Part shown: positions 9,393 through 18,237 of the stretch, piece by piece
How positions within the stretch are numbered: position 1 is the stretch's first letter
How the letters are laid out: each line of letters opens with the position of its first letter
Assembly: GCA_029210645.1 (NCBI GenBank)
Contig: JARGFT010000004.1
Location: 50,473 to 114,472 of the forward strand
DNA length: 64,000 bases
Origin: Anaerosomatales bacterium
GTDB taxonomy: Bacteria; Actinomycetota; Coriobacteriia; Anaerosomatales; SLCP01
Direction of reading: 5' to 3'
Notes under the pieces: generated by a model
Seen by the model: only the letters and a program-made list of their open reading frames with translations
Told to the model about the DNA's origin: nothing
Database searches by the model: none
Program-made: the position numbers and the translations under genes

Positions 9393-9718
9393 TCTCGGCT
9401 GTCGACATCCGCAACGCGGTCACCGTCGTACTCGCTGCCGTGGGTGCGCTCTTCTTCCTCATCGGTACGATCGGCCTGGTCCGGCTCCCCGACTTCTACG
9501 CGCGGACCCACGCGGCCACGAAGTGCGACACGGTGGGCGCCGGCTCGCTGCTTCTCGCGCTCGCCGTTTTCAACGGAGTGGATGTCTCGACGCTCAAGAT
9601 CATCGCGCTCGCGGGGCTCGTCCTGCTGTCCAGCCCGACCATCGGGCATGCGCTCGCCCGCGCGGCTCACAGGACCGGTGTGGCTCCCTGGCAGGCACGC
9701 AAGGGGCGCACGTCGTGA
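9389..9718 (+). CDS. mrpG: Na+/H+ antiporter subunit G (MrpG/MnhG)
   Basis: GTIGLVRLPDFYARTHAATKCDTVGAGSLLLALAV; overlaps MrpF stop. Confidence 0.87.
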   Translation: MISAVDIRNAVTVVLAAVGALFFLIGTIGLVRLPDFYARTHAATKCDTVGAGSLLLALAVFNGVDVSTLKIIALAGLVLLSSPTIGHALARAAHRTGVAPWQARKGRTS

Positions 9719-9957
9719 GCGCGGTCTTCGACATCATGCTGTTGGTCTTCCTCATCGTGACCGCACTGGCGGTGGCCCGCGCCAAGGACCTCCTTGGCGC
9801 AGCAATCCTCTTCTCCTCGTACAGCCTGATGATGTGCTTGCTCTGGCAGCACCGGGGAGCGCCCGACGTTGCGATGACCGAGGCCGCTGTCGGTGCGGGC
9901 ATCACGACTGTGCTCTTCTTGGTTGCCATCGGACGGACGACGAGGCGAGAGAAGTGA
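9715..9957 (+). CDS. DUF4040 / MbhD-like antiporter subunit (MrpA C-terminal-type domain)
   Basis: ALAVARAKDLLGAAILFSSYSLMMCLLWQHRGAPDVAMTEAAVGAGITTVLFL; GTG start overlapping MrpG stop. Confidence 0.8.
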   Translation: MSAVFDIMLLVFLIVTALAVARAKDLLGAAILFSSYSLMMCLLWQHRGAPDVAMTEAAVGAGITTVLFLVAIGRTTRREK

Positions 9958-10697
9958 AGAAGGCGTTCGTAGCGGCCCTGCTCATCCTGACGGCGATGCC
10001 ACTGCTCATCGGCGTTGCCGCACTGCCTCCCCACGGCGATCCCGACACGCCCGTACACACGCACATCTCCGCCCGCTATCTGGAGGAGGGCCGAGAGGAG
10101 GCCGGCGCCGACAATATCGTGACCGGCGTGCTGCTCAACTACCGCGGACTGGACACGGCCGGCGAGGTCACCGTCATCTTCACCGCACTCATGGCCGGCC
10201 TCGCGGTGCTCATCTCCCACAAGAAGCAGCCAGAGGGCGATGCGGCATATGATGCGGCTGAAGCCGCCGCCGAAGACGCGCCCGTCCGGGCACCCGTGAG
10301 CCCCGTGGTGAGCTTCGTCGTGCGCCTGCTCGCACCGTTCATCGCGCTGTTCGCTGTCTACGTGATCGTCAACGGACACGTGACCCCGGGAGGCGGGTTC
10401 CAGGGCGGCGCCATCCTCGGAGCGCTCTTCATCGCGCTCACCATCGTGCTCGGCCGAGAGCGGACCCGCACGCTCATGCCGCGGCTCGCGCAACCCTGGA
10501 TGCAGGGAGCGGCACTGCTGACCTTCGTCGGCGTGGGCATCGTGGGGGGTGCGCTCACCGGCTACTTCCTCGGCTTTCCCGCAGACGCGTCGCTGCATCT
10601 TGCACGCAAGCTGATGATGCTCGTGCTCGAAGCGGGGATCGGCCTGGGCGGCGCGGCGGTGTTCGCGACCCTCTTCCTCCAGATGGAGGCCGAGTGA
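9954..10697 (+). CDS. MbhE-MrpB/MnhB fusion antiporter subunit
   Basis: N-terminal MbhE-like (HISARYLEEGREEAGADNIVTGVLLNYRGLDTAGEVTVIF) and C-terminal MnhB domain (VNGHVTPGGGFQGGAILGALFIAL). Confidence 0.8.
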   Translation: MKKAFVAALLILTAMPLLIGVAALPPHGDPDTPVHTHISARYLEEGREEAGADNIVTGVLLNYRGLDTAGEVTVIFTALMAGLAVLISHKKQPEGDAAYDAAEAAAEDAPVRAPVSPVVSFVVRLLAPFIALFAVYVIVNGHVTPGGGFQGGAILGALFIALTIVLGRERTRTLMPRLAQPWMQGAALLTFVGVGIVGGALTGYFLGFPADASLHLARKLMMLVLEAGIGLGGAAVFATLFLQMEAE

Positions 10698-11050
10698 TGC
10701 TCGAAGCGCTCTGGAACAACGTGGACTACGTCGCTTCGGTGGTGCTCTTCTGCATCGGGCTCTACATCATCATCGCCAAGAACAACCTGATCAAGAAGTT
10801 CCTCGGCCTGAACATCATGGAGACGGCCGTCTTCTCCTTCATCATCGCCCTGGGTGTCATCGATGGCGGCGACGCCCCCATCATGGGCGCCGGAGCGCAT
10901 GCCCCGTTTTCCAGTCCCGTTCCGCAGGCACTCGTGCTCACCGGGATCGTCGTGGCCGTCTCGACCACGGCACTCGCGCTCAGTCTCATCATCCGCATCT
11001 ACCGGCAGTGCGGGACGATCGAGGCCGACGAGCTCAGGGAGATGGAGTAG
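10694..11050 (+). CDS. mrpC: Na+/H+ antiporter subunit C (MrpC/MnhC, NuoK-like)
   Basis: CIGLYIIIAKNNLIKKFLGLNIMETAVFSFIIALG...PQALVLTGIVVAVSTTALALSLIIRI. Confidence 0.87.
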   Translation: MMLEALWNNVDYVASVVLFCIGLYIIIAKNNLIKKFLGLNIMETAVFSFIIALGVIDGGDAPIMGAGAHAPFSSPVPQALVLTGIVVAVSTTALALSLIIRIYRQCGTIEADELREME

Positions 11051-12547
11051 ATGGCTGCCTGGCCACACTGGCTCCCGCTCGTGGTGCTCGCGCCGCTGCT
11101 GGGTGCGGTCTTCACGCCGGTCGTGTCGCTGCGCAGCCGGCACGTCGCTCCGTGGTGGGCGCTCGCCGTGATGTCGGCGACCTCGGTAGCCGCTCTGTTC
11201 CTGGTGCTGAGGGTCGCTTCGGAAGGCCCCTTCTCATACCTGCCCGGGGGGTGGCAGCCTCCATACGGCATCGAACTGCGCTTCGACGAGTTCAGCGCGG
11301 TGATCAGCGTGATCTGCCTCATCGGGTGGCTCGCGGTCCTCTACTCGCTTCGATACACCGAGTGGCTCCGGGAAGTCCCCAAGCAGCGCATCCCCTACTA
11401 CTACGCCCTGCTTCTGCTCAACCTCGGCGGCATGATCGGGTTCGTCGTCACGGGCGACCTGTTCAACCTCTTCGTCTTCCTCGAGATCCTCTCGCTCTCG
11501 GCGTATGCGCTGGTGGCGTTCAGCGGCGAGCACATCGCGGAGATGGCAGCGTTCAAGTATCTCCTGATGGGCGCCATCTCCTCACTGCTCGTCCTGTTCT
11601 CGGTCGGCATCATCTTCGGTATCACCGGCAGCCTCAACATGGCAGATGTGGCTACGCGGATCGGTCAGCTCGACTCCGCGGCGCCGGCCGCACTCGCCCT
11701 GGCCATGCTGGCGATCGGGTTCATGGTCAAAGCTGCAGTCTTTCCCGTGCACATCTGGCTACCCGACGCTCACGCCATCGCCCCGAGCCCGATCAGCGCG
11801 GTGCTTTCGGGCCTCGTGGTCAAGGTCGGGATCATCGGGCTGATCCGTGTCTACCAGATCTACTACGCGGCGGGCGTCCTGGACCTCCACACCCTCAACC
11901 AGGTGCTCGTCTGGCTCGGGGCGATCTCGATCGTGATGGGGGCGTTCTTCGCGATCTTCCAGGACGACATCAAGCTGATGCTCGCCTACTCGACCATCTC
12001 CAACGTTGGCTACATCGTGATGGGGCTGGGCCTGTCGACGAACTTCAGCGTGATCGGCGGCAGCGTGCACGTCTTCAACCATGCCCTCATCAAGGCCACC
12101 CTCTTCCTGGCAGCGGGCGCGCTCATCTACCGGACCGGGTACCGCACGCTCACCGACCTGCGCGGCATCGGGCGCTCGATGCCGCTCACCTGCATCGCCA
12201 TCTCTATCGGCGCCATCTCGATCGTCGGCATCCCGCCGACAGCGGGGTTTCTGTGCAAGTGGTACATCGCGCTCGGCGCGTTCGAGGCGGACCAGCCGTT
12301 CTTCGGCTTCGCGCTGATCTTCGGAGCTCTGTTCATCTTCATCTACTACATCCGCATGGTGAATGCGTTCTACTTCCAGGCACCGGTCCACCCGGAGATC
12401 CTCGAGGTTGCCGAGGCGCCGCTCTCGATGCTCGCTCCAACGCTGTTGCTCGCCTCGCTCTGCCTGATCATGGGGATCCTCGGCCGGATCCCACTTGCCT
12501 TCATCGAGCCCGCGGCGGCCCGTCTGCTCGCACCGTTAGGAGGCTGA
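11051..12547 (+). CDS. mrpD: MrpD/NuoN-like proton antiporter-type subunit (copy 1)
   Basis: GDLFNLFVFLEILSLSAYALVAF; KAAVFPVHIWLPDAHAIAPSPISAVLSGLVVKVGIIGLIR. Confidence 0.88.
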   Translation: MAAWPHWLPLVVLAPLLGAVFTPVVSLRSRHVAPWWALAVMSATSVAALFLVLRVASEGPFSYLPGGWQPPYGIELRFDEFSAVISVICLIGWLAVLYSLRYTEWLREVPKQRIPYYYALLLLNLGGMIGFVVTGDLFNLFVFLEILSLSAYALVAFSGEHIAEMAAFKYLLMGAISSLLVLFSVGIIFGITGSLNMADVATRIGQLDSAAPAALALAMLAIGFMVKAAVFPVHIWLPDAHAIAPSPISAVLSGLVVKVGIIGLIRVYQIYYAAGVLDLHTLNQVLVWLGAISIVMGAFFAIFQDDIKLMLAYSTISNVGYIVMGLGLSTNFSVIGGSVHVFNHALIKATLFLAAGALIYRTGYRTLTDLRGIGRSMPLTCIAISIGAISIVGIPPTAGFLCKWYIALGAFEADQPFFGFALIFGALFIFIYYIRMVNAFYFQAPVHPEILEVAEAPLSMLAPTLLLASLCLIMGILGRIPLAFIEPAAARLLAPLGG

Positions 12548-12548
12548 G

Positions 12549-14024
12549 ATGGAAGTCACCGACATCCGGGTGATCCTGGCTCCGGCCATCTCGCTCCTCT
12601 GTGCTGCCCTGGTCTTCCTGGCCGGGTCGAACAAGCACTGGCGCCGTTTCTGGATGCTGTCCGCCGCAACCCTCAAGCTCGGCGTGGTCATGTCGATGCT
12701 GCCCGGCTCGCTGCAGGGCACCGTGTACACCTGGGGCATGATCGAGTTCACCCCCGGCATCGGACTGGCGTTCCGGGCCGACGCCCTGGGGATGTTCTTC
12801 GCGGTCGTCTCCTCGACCCTGTGGGTGATCACCACCATCTACGCGATCGGCTACATGACCGGTGATGAGCACCGGGTGCGCTTCTTCGGGTTCTTCGCGC
12901 TGTGCGTCTCGACGACCGTCGGCCTCGCCTTCGCGGAGAACCTGCTGACGTTCTTCCTCTTCTACGAGATGCTGACGATCTGCACCTACCCCCTCGTCAT
13001 CCACGACGAGACGCCCGATGCGCTCAAGGCCGGGCGCAAGTACCTCACCTACACGCTCATCGGGGGCGCCTTCATCATGGTCGGCTCGGTCATCGTCTAC
13101 GACGCGACCGGCACGCTCAGTCTCGGCCATCCGGGCATCCTCTCGGCCGAGCTCGGGACGCGCACGCTACTGCTGATCTTCGTCTCGCTCGTGGGAGGTT
13201 TCGCGGTCAAGGCCGCGGTCATGCCGCTGCACGGCTGGCTGCCGAGCGCGATGGTCGCCCCCACCCCGGTGAGCGCTCTGCTGCACGCCGTCGCCGTGGT
13301 CAAGGCGGGAGCGTTCGGCATCCTGCGCACCGTTTACAACGTGTTCGGGGTCGATCTCCTCGAGGATATCGGCTTTGCCGTCCCGCTCATGTGGATCGCC
13401 GCCTTCACGATCCTCGCGGCCTCGCTCGTCGCCATCTTCCAGGACAACATCAAGCGCCGGCTCGCGTTCTCGACCATCAGCCAGCTCTCCTACATCGTGC
13501 TCGGCGCAGCGCTGCTCACGCCGTTCGCGGCAACGGCAGCCATCGTGCACATCGCCAACCAGGCCTTCGCCAAGATCACGATGTTCTTCGTGGCGGGCGC
13601 TATCCAGCGCACCACGGGCAAGACGAACGTCCACGAGCTCGCGGGTATCGGCTACCGCATGCCCTGGACGATGGGTGCGTTCACCGTGGCTGCGCTGAGC
13701 TTCATCGGCATGCCGCTCTTCGCCGGCTTCATCACCAAGTGGTACCTCTCGCTCGGTGCCCTGGAGTCCGGCGAGTACTGGGTACTGGCCGTGATGATCG
13801 CGAGTTCCCTGTTCAATGCGGCGTACTTCCTGCCCATCGTCTACCTGGCGTTCTTCAAGGCGCCGCCCGGCACGCAGCTGCGCGTGGCCGAGGCGCGCCC
13901 GACGCTGCTGATATCGACGCTGGTGGCCGCCGCATACGTGATCGTGCTCGGAACGACCGCCGAAGTGCCCGGCATGCCCTTCTCGCTCGCTCAGGCTGCG
14001 GTGCACTTCGTGTTCGGGATGTGA
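12549..14024 (+). CDS. NuoL/M/MrpD-like antiporter-type subunit (copy 2)
   Basis: FFLFYEMLTICTYPLVIHDETPDALKAG; VKAAVMPLHGWLPSAMVAPTPVSALLHAVAVVKAGAFGILR. Confidence 0.87.
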   Translation: MEVTDIRVILAPAISLLCAALVFLAGSNKHWRRFWMLSAATLKLGVVMSMLPGSLQGTVYTWGMIEFTPGIGLAFRADALGMFFAVVSSTLWVITTIYAIGYMTGDEHRVRFFGFFALCVSTTVGLAFAENLLTFFLFYEMLTICTYPLVIHDETPDALKAGRKYLTYTLIGGAFIMVGSVIVYDATGTLSLGHPGILSAELGTRTLLLIFVSLVGGFAVKAAVMPLHGWLPSAMVAPTPVSALLHAVAVVKAGAFGILRTVYNVFGVDLLEDIGFAVPLMWIAAFTILAASLVAIFQDNIKRRLAFSTISQLSYIVLGAALLTPFAATAAIVHIANQAFAKITMFFVAGAIQRTTGKTNVHELAGIGYRMPWTMGAFTVAALSFIGMPLFAGFITKWYLSLGALESGEYWVLAVMIASSLFNAAYFLPIVYLAFFKAPPGTQLRVAEARPTLLISTLVAAAYVIVLGTTAEVPGMPFSLAQAAVHFVFGM

Positions 14025-14027
14025 GGG

Positions 14028-15533
14028 GTGATCGGGATGACCGGGAGGCTCGTAACGTCGATGGTGCCCGTCGCAGCGGTGTTCCTGCCGCTGGTCGGGG
14101 TCGTCGCCGGCCTCGTGCTCGGACGCATCTCCGGGCGCGCCCGTGCGTGGGGCCTCGGGGCCATCTGTGCGGCTACCGCCGCACTGACGATCGCGCTCAT
14201 CCCGGGCGTCCTGGACGGATCGGTGTACGAGATCTACCTGTTGAGGCTCACCCCGGTCATCTGGATCCACCTGCGGGTCGACGCGATGGGAGCGCTCTTC
14301 GCCGCAACGGCCGCTCTGTTGTGGCTGCTGGCGCTCGTCTACTCGGTCGGATACATGGCAAACGAGCACCGGCTCGGCCGCTACTACGCGTTCTTCATGC
14401 TCTGCCTGAGCTGGACGCTCGGCGTGGCGTATGCGGGCAACCTGCTCACGTTCCTGATCTTCTACGAGCTCTTCTCCATCCTGACCTACCCGCTCGTCGT
14501 TCACGAGGAGACGCCGGAGGCGATGGCGGCGGGGACCAAGTACATCATCTACATCCTGATGGGCGGGAGCCTCGTGCTGCTCGGAGTGGTGTTCACCTTC
14601 TTCCTCGCAGGCGAGCAGACGCTCGCGGCAGGAGGCATCCTCAACGCCACGATGGACCGCACCTCGCTGCTCGTCATCTTCTGGTGCTTCATCGTCGGGT
14701 TCGGCGTGAAGGCCGCGCTCGTCCCTATGCACGGGTGGGTCCCCGACGCTCATCCCGCGGCCCCCGCGCCCTTCTCGGCGGTGCTGTCCGGCGTGATGGT
14801 GGCGGCAGGCTCCTTCGGCATCATGCGCGTCGCCTTCCAGGTGTTCGGGGTGGAGCTGCTGGCGGAGCTGGGGGTGATGCCGGTATTGGCGGGCATCGCC
14901 GCGTTCACCGTGGTGTTCGCCGCGATCCTCGCGGTCGGCCAGGACAACATCAAGCGCCGGCTCGCGTACTCGACGATCAGCCAGATGGGTTACGTCGCGC
15001 TGGGCGTGGGCCTGCTCGGTGCCGAGGCGACGATCGGGGCGCTCGTACACGTCACGAACCACGCGTTCATGAAGGGGACGCTCTTCCTCTGTGCCGGCCT
15101 GCTCATCAAGCGCGCCGGCATCCACAACGTGAGCGAGATCGCAGGAGCGGCAAAGCGCATGCCCGTGACGATGGCGGCGTTCGCGCTCGCCACCCTCGGT
15201 ATGATCGGCACGCCACCGCTGTCCGGATTCATCAGCAAGTGGTATCTGGGCCTGGGCATCCTCGACGTCGATCAGCCGCTCTACCTGGCCGTGTTGCTGG
15301 GCGGAGCGCTGCTCGCGGCGATCTACCTGCTGCCGATCGTCTACGCCGCCTACTTCAAGACGCCACCCACCATCGCGGCGGAGGACACGGGTGAGGGCGC
15401 GGAGGCGCCTGCCTCGATGCTCGTGCCGACGGTGATCGCCTCGACGCTCACGCTCGTGCTCGGACTCGCCGCAACCGTACCCGGATTCCCCTACTCGCTC
15501 GCACGCATGGCCACCGAAGCGTTCTTCCGCTAG
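14028..15533 (+). CDS. NuoL/M/MrpD-like antiporter-type subunit (copy 3), lacking one conserved lysine
   Basis: FLIFYELFSILTYPLVVHEETPEAMAAG; VKAALVPMHGWVPDAHPAAPAPFSAVLSGVMVAAGSFGIMR. Confidence 0.86.
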   Translation: MIGMTGRLVTSMVPVAAVFLPLVGVVAGLVLGRISGRARAWGLGAICAATAALTIALIPGVLDGSVYEIYLLRLTPVIWIHLRVDAMGALFAATAALLWLLALVYSVGYMANEHRLGRYYAFFMLCLSWTLGVAYAGNLLTFLIFYELFSILTYPLVVHEETPEAMAAGTKYIIYILMGGSLVLLGVVFTFFLAGEQTLAAGGILNATMDRTSLLVIFWCFIVGFGVKAALVPMHGWVPDAHPAAPAPFSAVLSGVMVAAGSFGIMRVAFQVFGVELLAELGVMPVLAGIAAFTVVFAAILAVGQDNIKRRLAYSTISQMGYVALGVGLLGAEATIGALVHVTNHAFMKGTLFLCAGLLIKRAGIHNVSEIAGAAKRMPVTMAAFALATLGMIGTPPLSGFISKWYLGLGILDVDQPLYLAVLLGGALLAAIYLLPIVYAAYFKTPPTIAAEDTGEGAEAPASMLVPTVIASTLTLVLGLAATVPGFPYSLARMATEAFFR

Positions 15534-15542
15534 GAGACCGAC

Positions 15543-18194
15543 GTGCACGAAGCCGCGGACATCGCCTACCACCCGCTGCCGGCACTGCTGGTACTCTGGC
15601 CGCTGCTGTGCGCGCTCGCAGTACGTCCGCTCGGCAGGTGGCGCGAGGACGTGCGCAACGGCTTCGTGCTGTTCGCGACCGGCGTGACGCTGCTCGGAGC
15701 GGCGGCGCTCATCCCGGTGCTCTCAGCCGAGCACAAGATCACGTCCGATATCCCGGTGCTGGTCAGCACGCTGCACTTCGTGGTCGACCCGTTCGGGATG
15801 CTCTTCGCACTCTTCACGACGTTCGTGTGGTTCGCCGCGACGCTGCACGCCCTCGACTACATGCAGCACGAGAAGAACCGCGACCGGTTCCACACGACGA
15901 GCCTCGTCGTGCTCGGCGCGATGCTCGGCGTCGTGCTCGCCGGCGACCTCATCACGCTCTATCTGTTCTTCGAGGTGCTCGGGCTGGTGGCGTTCCTCTT
16001 CGTCATCCATACCGAGACCGAGGAGGCCAAATGCGCCTCGGTCAAGTACCTCTGGATGACGGTGCTCGGAGGACTCGCGCTCGTCGGCGGGATCTTCCTC
16101 ACCTACGCGCTGGGGCACACCGGCGCGATCGGGCCGATCCCTCTCGAGGGAGGCACGGAGACCCTTCGTTGGGTCACGTTCGGACTCCTTGTGTTGGGGT
16201 TCGGTGTGAAAGCGGGCATGCTGCCCGTCCACGTGTGGCTCCCCGACGCCCACCCGGTCGCGCCGTCCCCGGCGAGCGCCCTGCTCTCCGGCGTGATGAT
16301 CAAGGCCGGCGCGTACGGTATCTTCCGCACGGTGACCGCGCTCTTCCGCCCCGAGGTGGTCGAGGAGGTCTCCGAGGAGCTCTGGCACATGACGAGCGAC
16401 TTCGGGCTCGTCGTGCTCTGGATCGGCATCGCAACGATGTCCATCGGCGTCGTCCTCGCGCTCGGCCAGCACAACGCCAAGCGTATGCTCGCCTACCACA
16501 GCGTGAGCCAGATGGGTTTCATCCTCGCGGGAATCGGTGCGGCGGGCTACCTCGGCTCGCACGGTGCGATGGGTGTGGCGGGCGGCCTGCTGCACGTCGT
16601 GAACCACGCACTGTTCAAAGGCGCGCTCTTCCTCGGAATCGGGGCGGTGGCGTTTCGGACCGGCGAGCTGAACATGTACAAGCTCGGCGGCTTGTGGCGC
16701 AAGATGCCCTGGACCTTCGTCTTCATGCTCATTGCCGCGGCAGGCATCACCGGCGTGCCGCTCTTCAACGGCTTCGTGAGCAAGTGCCTCATCCACCACG
16801 CACTCGTCGAGGCCTACGAGGTGCGCCACCTGATGTCGCTCGACATCGCGGAGAAGATCTATGTCGTGACGTGCGGCGGCACCGCATGCTCGTTCATCAA
16901 GCTCATCGGCCTGGTGTTCCTCGGCACGCCCAAGACCGAGTACGGGCCCGAGGTGCGCGAGGCACCACCGAGGATGCTGGCCGCTCTCGGCCTGCTGTCG
17001 GTGGCCATGCTCGTGATCGGCATCCGTCCCCACATCGTGCTCAGAGGCGTGTTCGCACCGGGGCTGCACGAGTGGGCGCTCCACTCCGACCTGCTCGAGT
17101 ACTACCTCGAGCACTACTTCCTCAGCCCCGCCGATCTCATGTCGGTGGTCGTGGCGTTCGCCATCGGTGCCACGATCTTCGTGGTGGGCATGAAGTTCGG
17201 GCTCTTCCACCTGCACGCGCCGAGGTGGTTCGGGGTCGACTACTGGTACGGGACGTTCGCACGCGGGTTCATCAGGGTGTCCGAGTGGGTCGGCGGCTGG
17301 TACGAGCGCTATCTCCGCTTCGCCTCCCGCAGCCTGCGCTCGATCCGACTCGGCTACCGCTCGACGTACGCGCGCGTGGAGAGGGGCTGGCGACGCACGG
17401 TCGTCACCATCACGACGGGCGCACCGGGGCCGCGCAACCAGCACTTCATACAGAACGCCTACATCGCACTGGAGCGTGAGCGGCAGGCCACCGTCCGCTA
17501 CGCCGTGACCCGCGCGCACGAGTGGCTCCGGGCGACGCCTGACGCCGATCCTGCGCGCAGCACCGCTGCGGTCGACGCGGTGCGCGACATCGCCTCGTAC
17601 ATGGCGACCCGTCAGATGAACCAGCGCATGAACGTGCTGACAGACATGGTGAGGACCGGCGAGATCGAGGCAGCACGGCACAGCTTCGACGACGTGCTCG
17701 CCGAGGTGCGCCTCTTCCGCGACGGTGTGGCGCACACCGCCATCGAGCTGGCCCAGCGCAGGATGACCGGCGAGGACGTCATCCGCAAGATCTCAGCCGA
17801 GGTGAACCGCATATCGAGCGAGGAGCGGTTCGACCGCCGGCTGCGCGTGGCCGCCGCAGCCGTACATCCCGCGATCCCGCGCGTGCACAGTATCGGGGCG
17901 TCCGCACGCGACGCGATGCCCACGCCCGCGCTCGTGACCGAGTGGCGGGTGCGCGGGCTCGGTCGCTTCGAGCGCGCGTCCCGCTGGGTCGTCGAAATCG
18001 TCAGGCTCGTGGTCGAGACCACCACGCAGGAGCGGTCGAGTTGGGTGCTCTCCGACCGCCTCGATCCGGACAGCATCATCGAGACCCGCCAGAACATCCA
18101 GCGCTACGCCCGCGACATGAGCTTCAACATGGCGATGATACTCGTGGTCCTACTCGTGTTCGTCCTGAGCATCGCCGTGGGCGTGCGCCAGTAG
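15543..18194 (+). CDS. NuoL/M-like antiporter-type subunit (copy 4) with long C-terminal extension
   Basis: LYLFFEVLGLVAFLFVIHTETEEAKCAS; VKAGMLPVHVWLPDAHPVAPSPASALLSGVMIKAGAYGIFR; residues beyond about 560 are hydrophilic/helical and end in a TM (MAMILVVLLVFVLSIAVGV). Confidence 0.86.
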   Translation: MHEAADIAYHPLPALLVLWPLLCALAVRPLGRWREDVRNGFVLFATGVTLLGAAALIPVLSAEHKITSDIPVLVSTLHFVVDPFGMLFALFTTFVWFAATLHALDYMQHEKNRDRFHTTSLVVLGAMLGVVLAGDLITLYLFFEVLGLVAFLFVIHTETEEAKCASVKYLWMTVLGGLALVGGIFLTYALGHTGAIGPIPLEGGTETLRWVTFGLLVLGFGVKAGMLPVHVWLPDAHPVAPSPASALLSGVMIKAGAYGIFRTVTALFRPEVVEEVSEELWHMTSDFGLVVLWIGIATMSIGVVLALGQHNAKRMLAYHSVSQMGFILAGIGAAGYLGSHGAMGVAGGLLHVVNHALFKGALFLGIGAVAFRTGELNMYKLGGLWRKMPWTFVFMLIAAAGITGVPLFNGFVSKCLIHHALVEAYEVRHLMSLDIAEKIYVVTCGGTACSFIKLIGLVFLGTPKTEYGPEVREAPPRMLAALGLLSVAMLVIGIRPHIVLRGVFAPGLHEWALHSDLLEYYLEHYFLSPADLMSVVVAFAIGATIFVVGMKFGLFHLHAPRWFGVDYWYGTFARGFIRVSEWVGGWYERYLRFASRSLRSIRLGYRSTYARVERGWRRTVVTITTGAPGPRNQHFIQNAYIALERERQATVRYAVTRAHEWLRATPDADPARSTAAVDAVRDIASYMATRQMNQRMNVLTDMVRTGEIEAARHSFDDVLAEVRLFRDGVAHTAIELAQRRMTGEDVIRKISAEVNRISSEERFDRRLRVAAAAVHPAIPRVHSIGASARDAMPTPALVTEWRVRGLGRFERASRWVVEIVRLVVETTTQERSSWVLSDRLDPDSIIETRQNIQRYARDMSFNMAMILVVLLVFVLSIAVGVRQ

Positions 18195-18237
18195 GGTGGA
18201 CCGCCGGACCCGCGGACGCGCCCGTCCCTGCCGTCTC

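Noticed and set aside
12902-17735. Very long alternative-frame ORFs (12902-15394 +, 13167-15572 -, 15723-17735 -, 15608-17479 +)
   Set aside because: Arg/His/Gly/Asp-rich shadow translations of the antiporter genes in GC-rich DNA; the real frames show clear membrane protein motifs.
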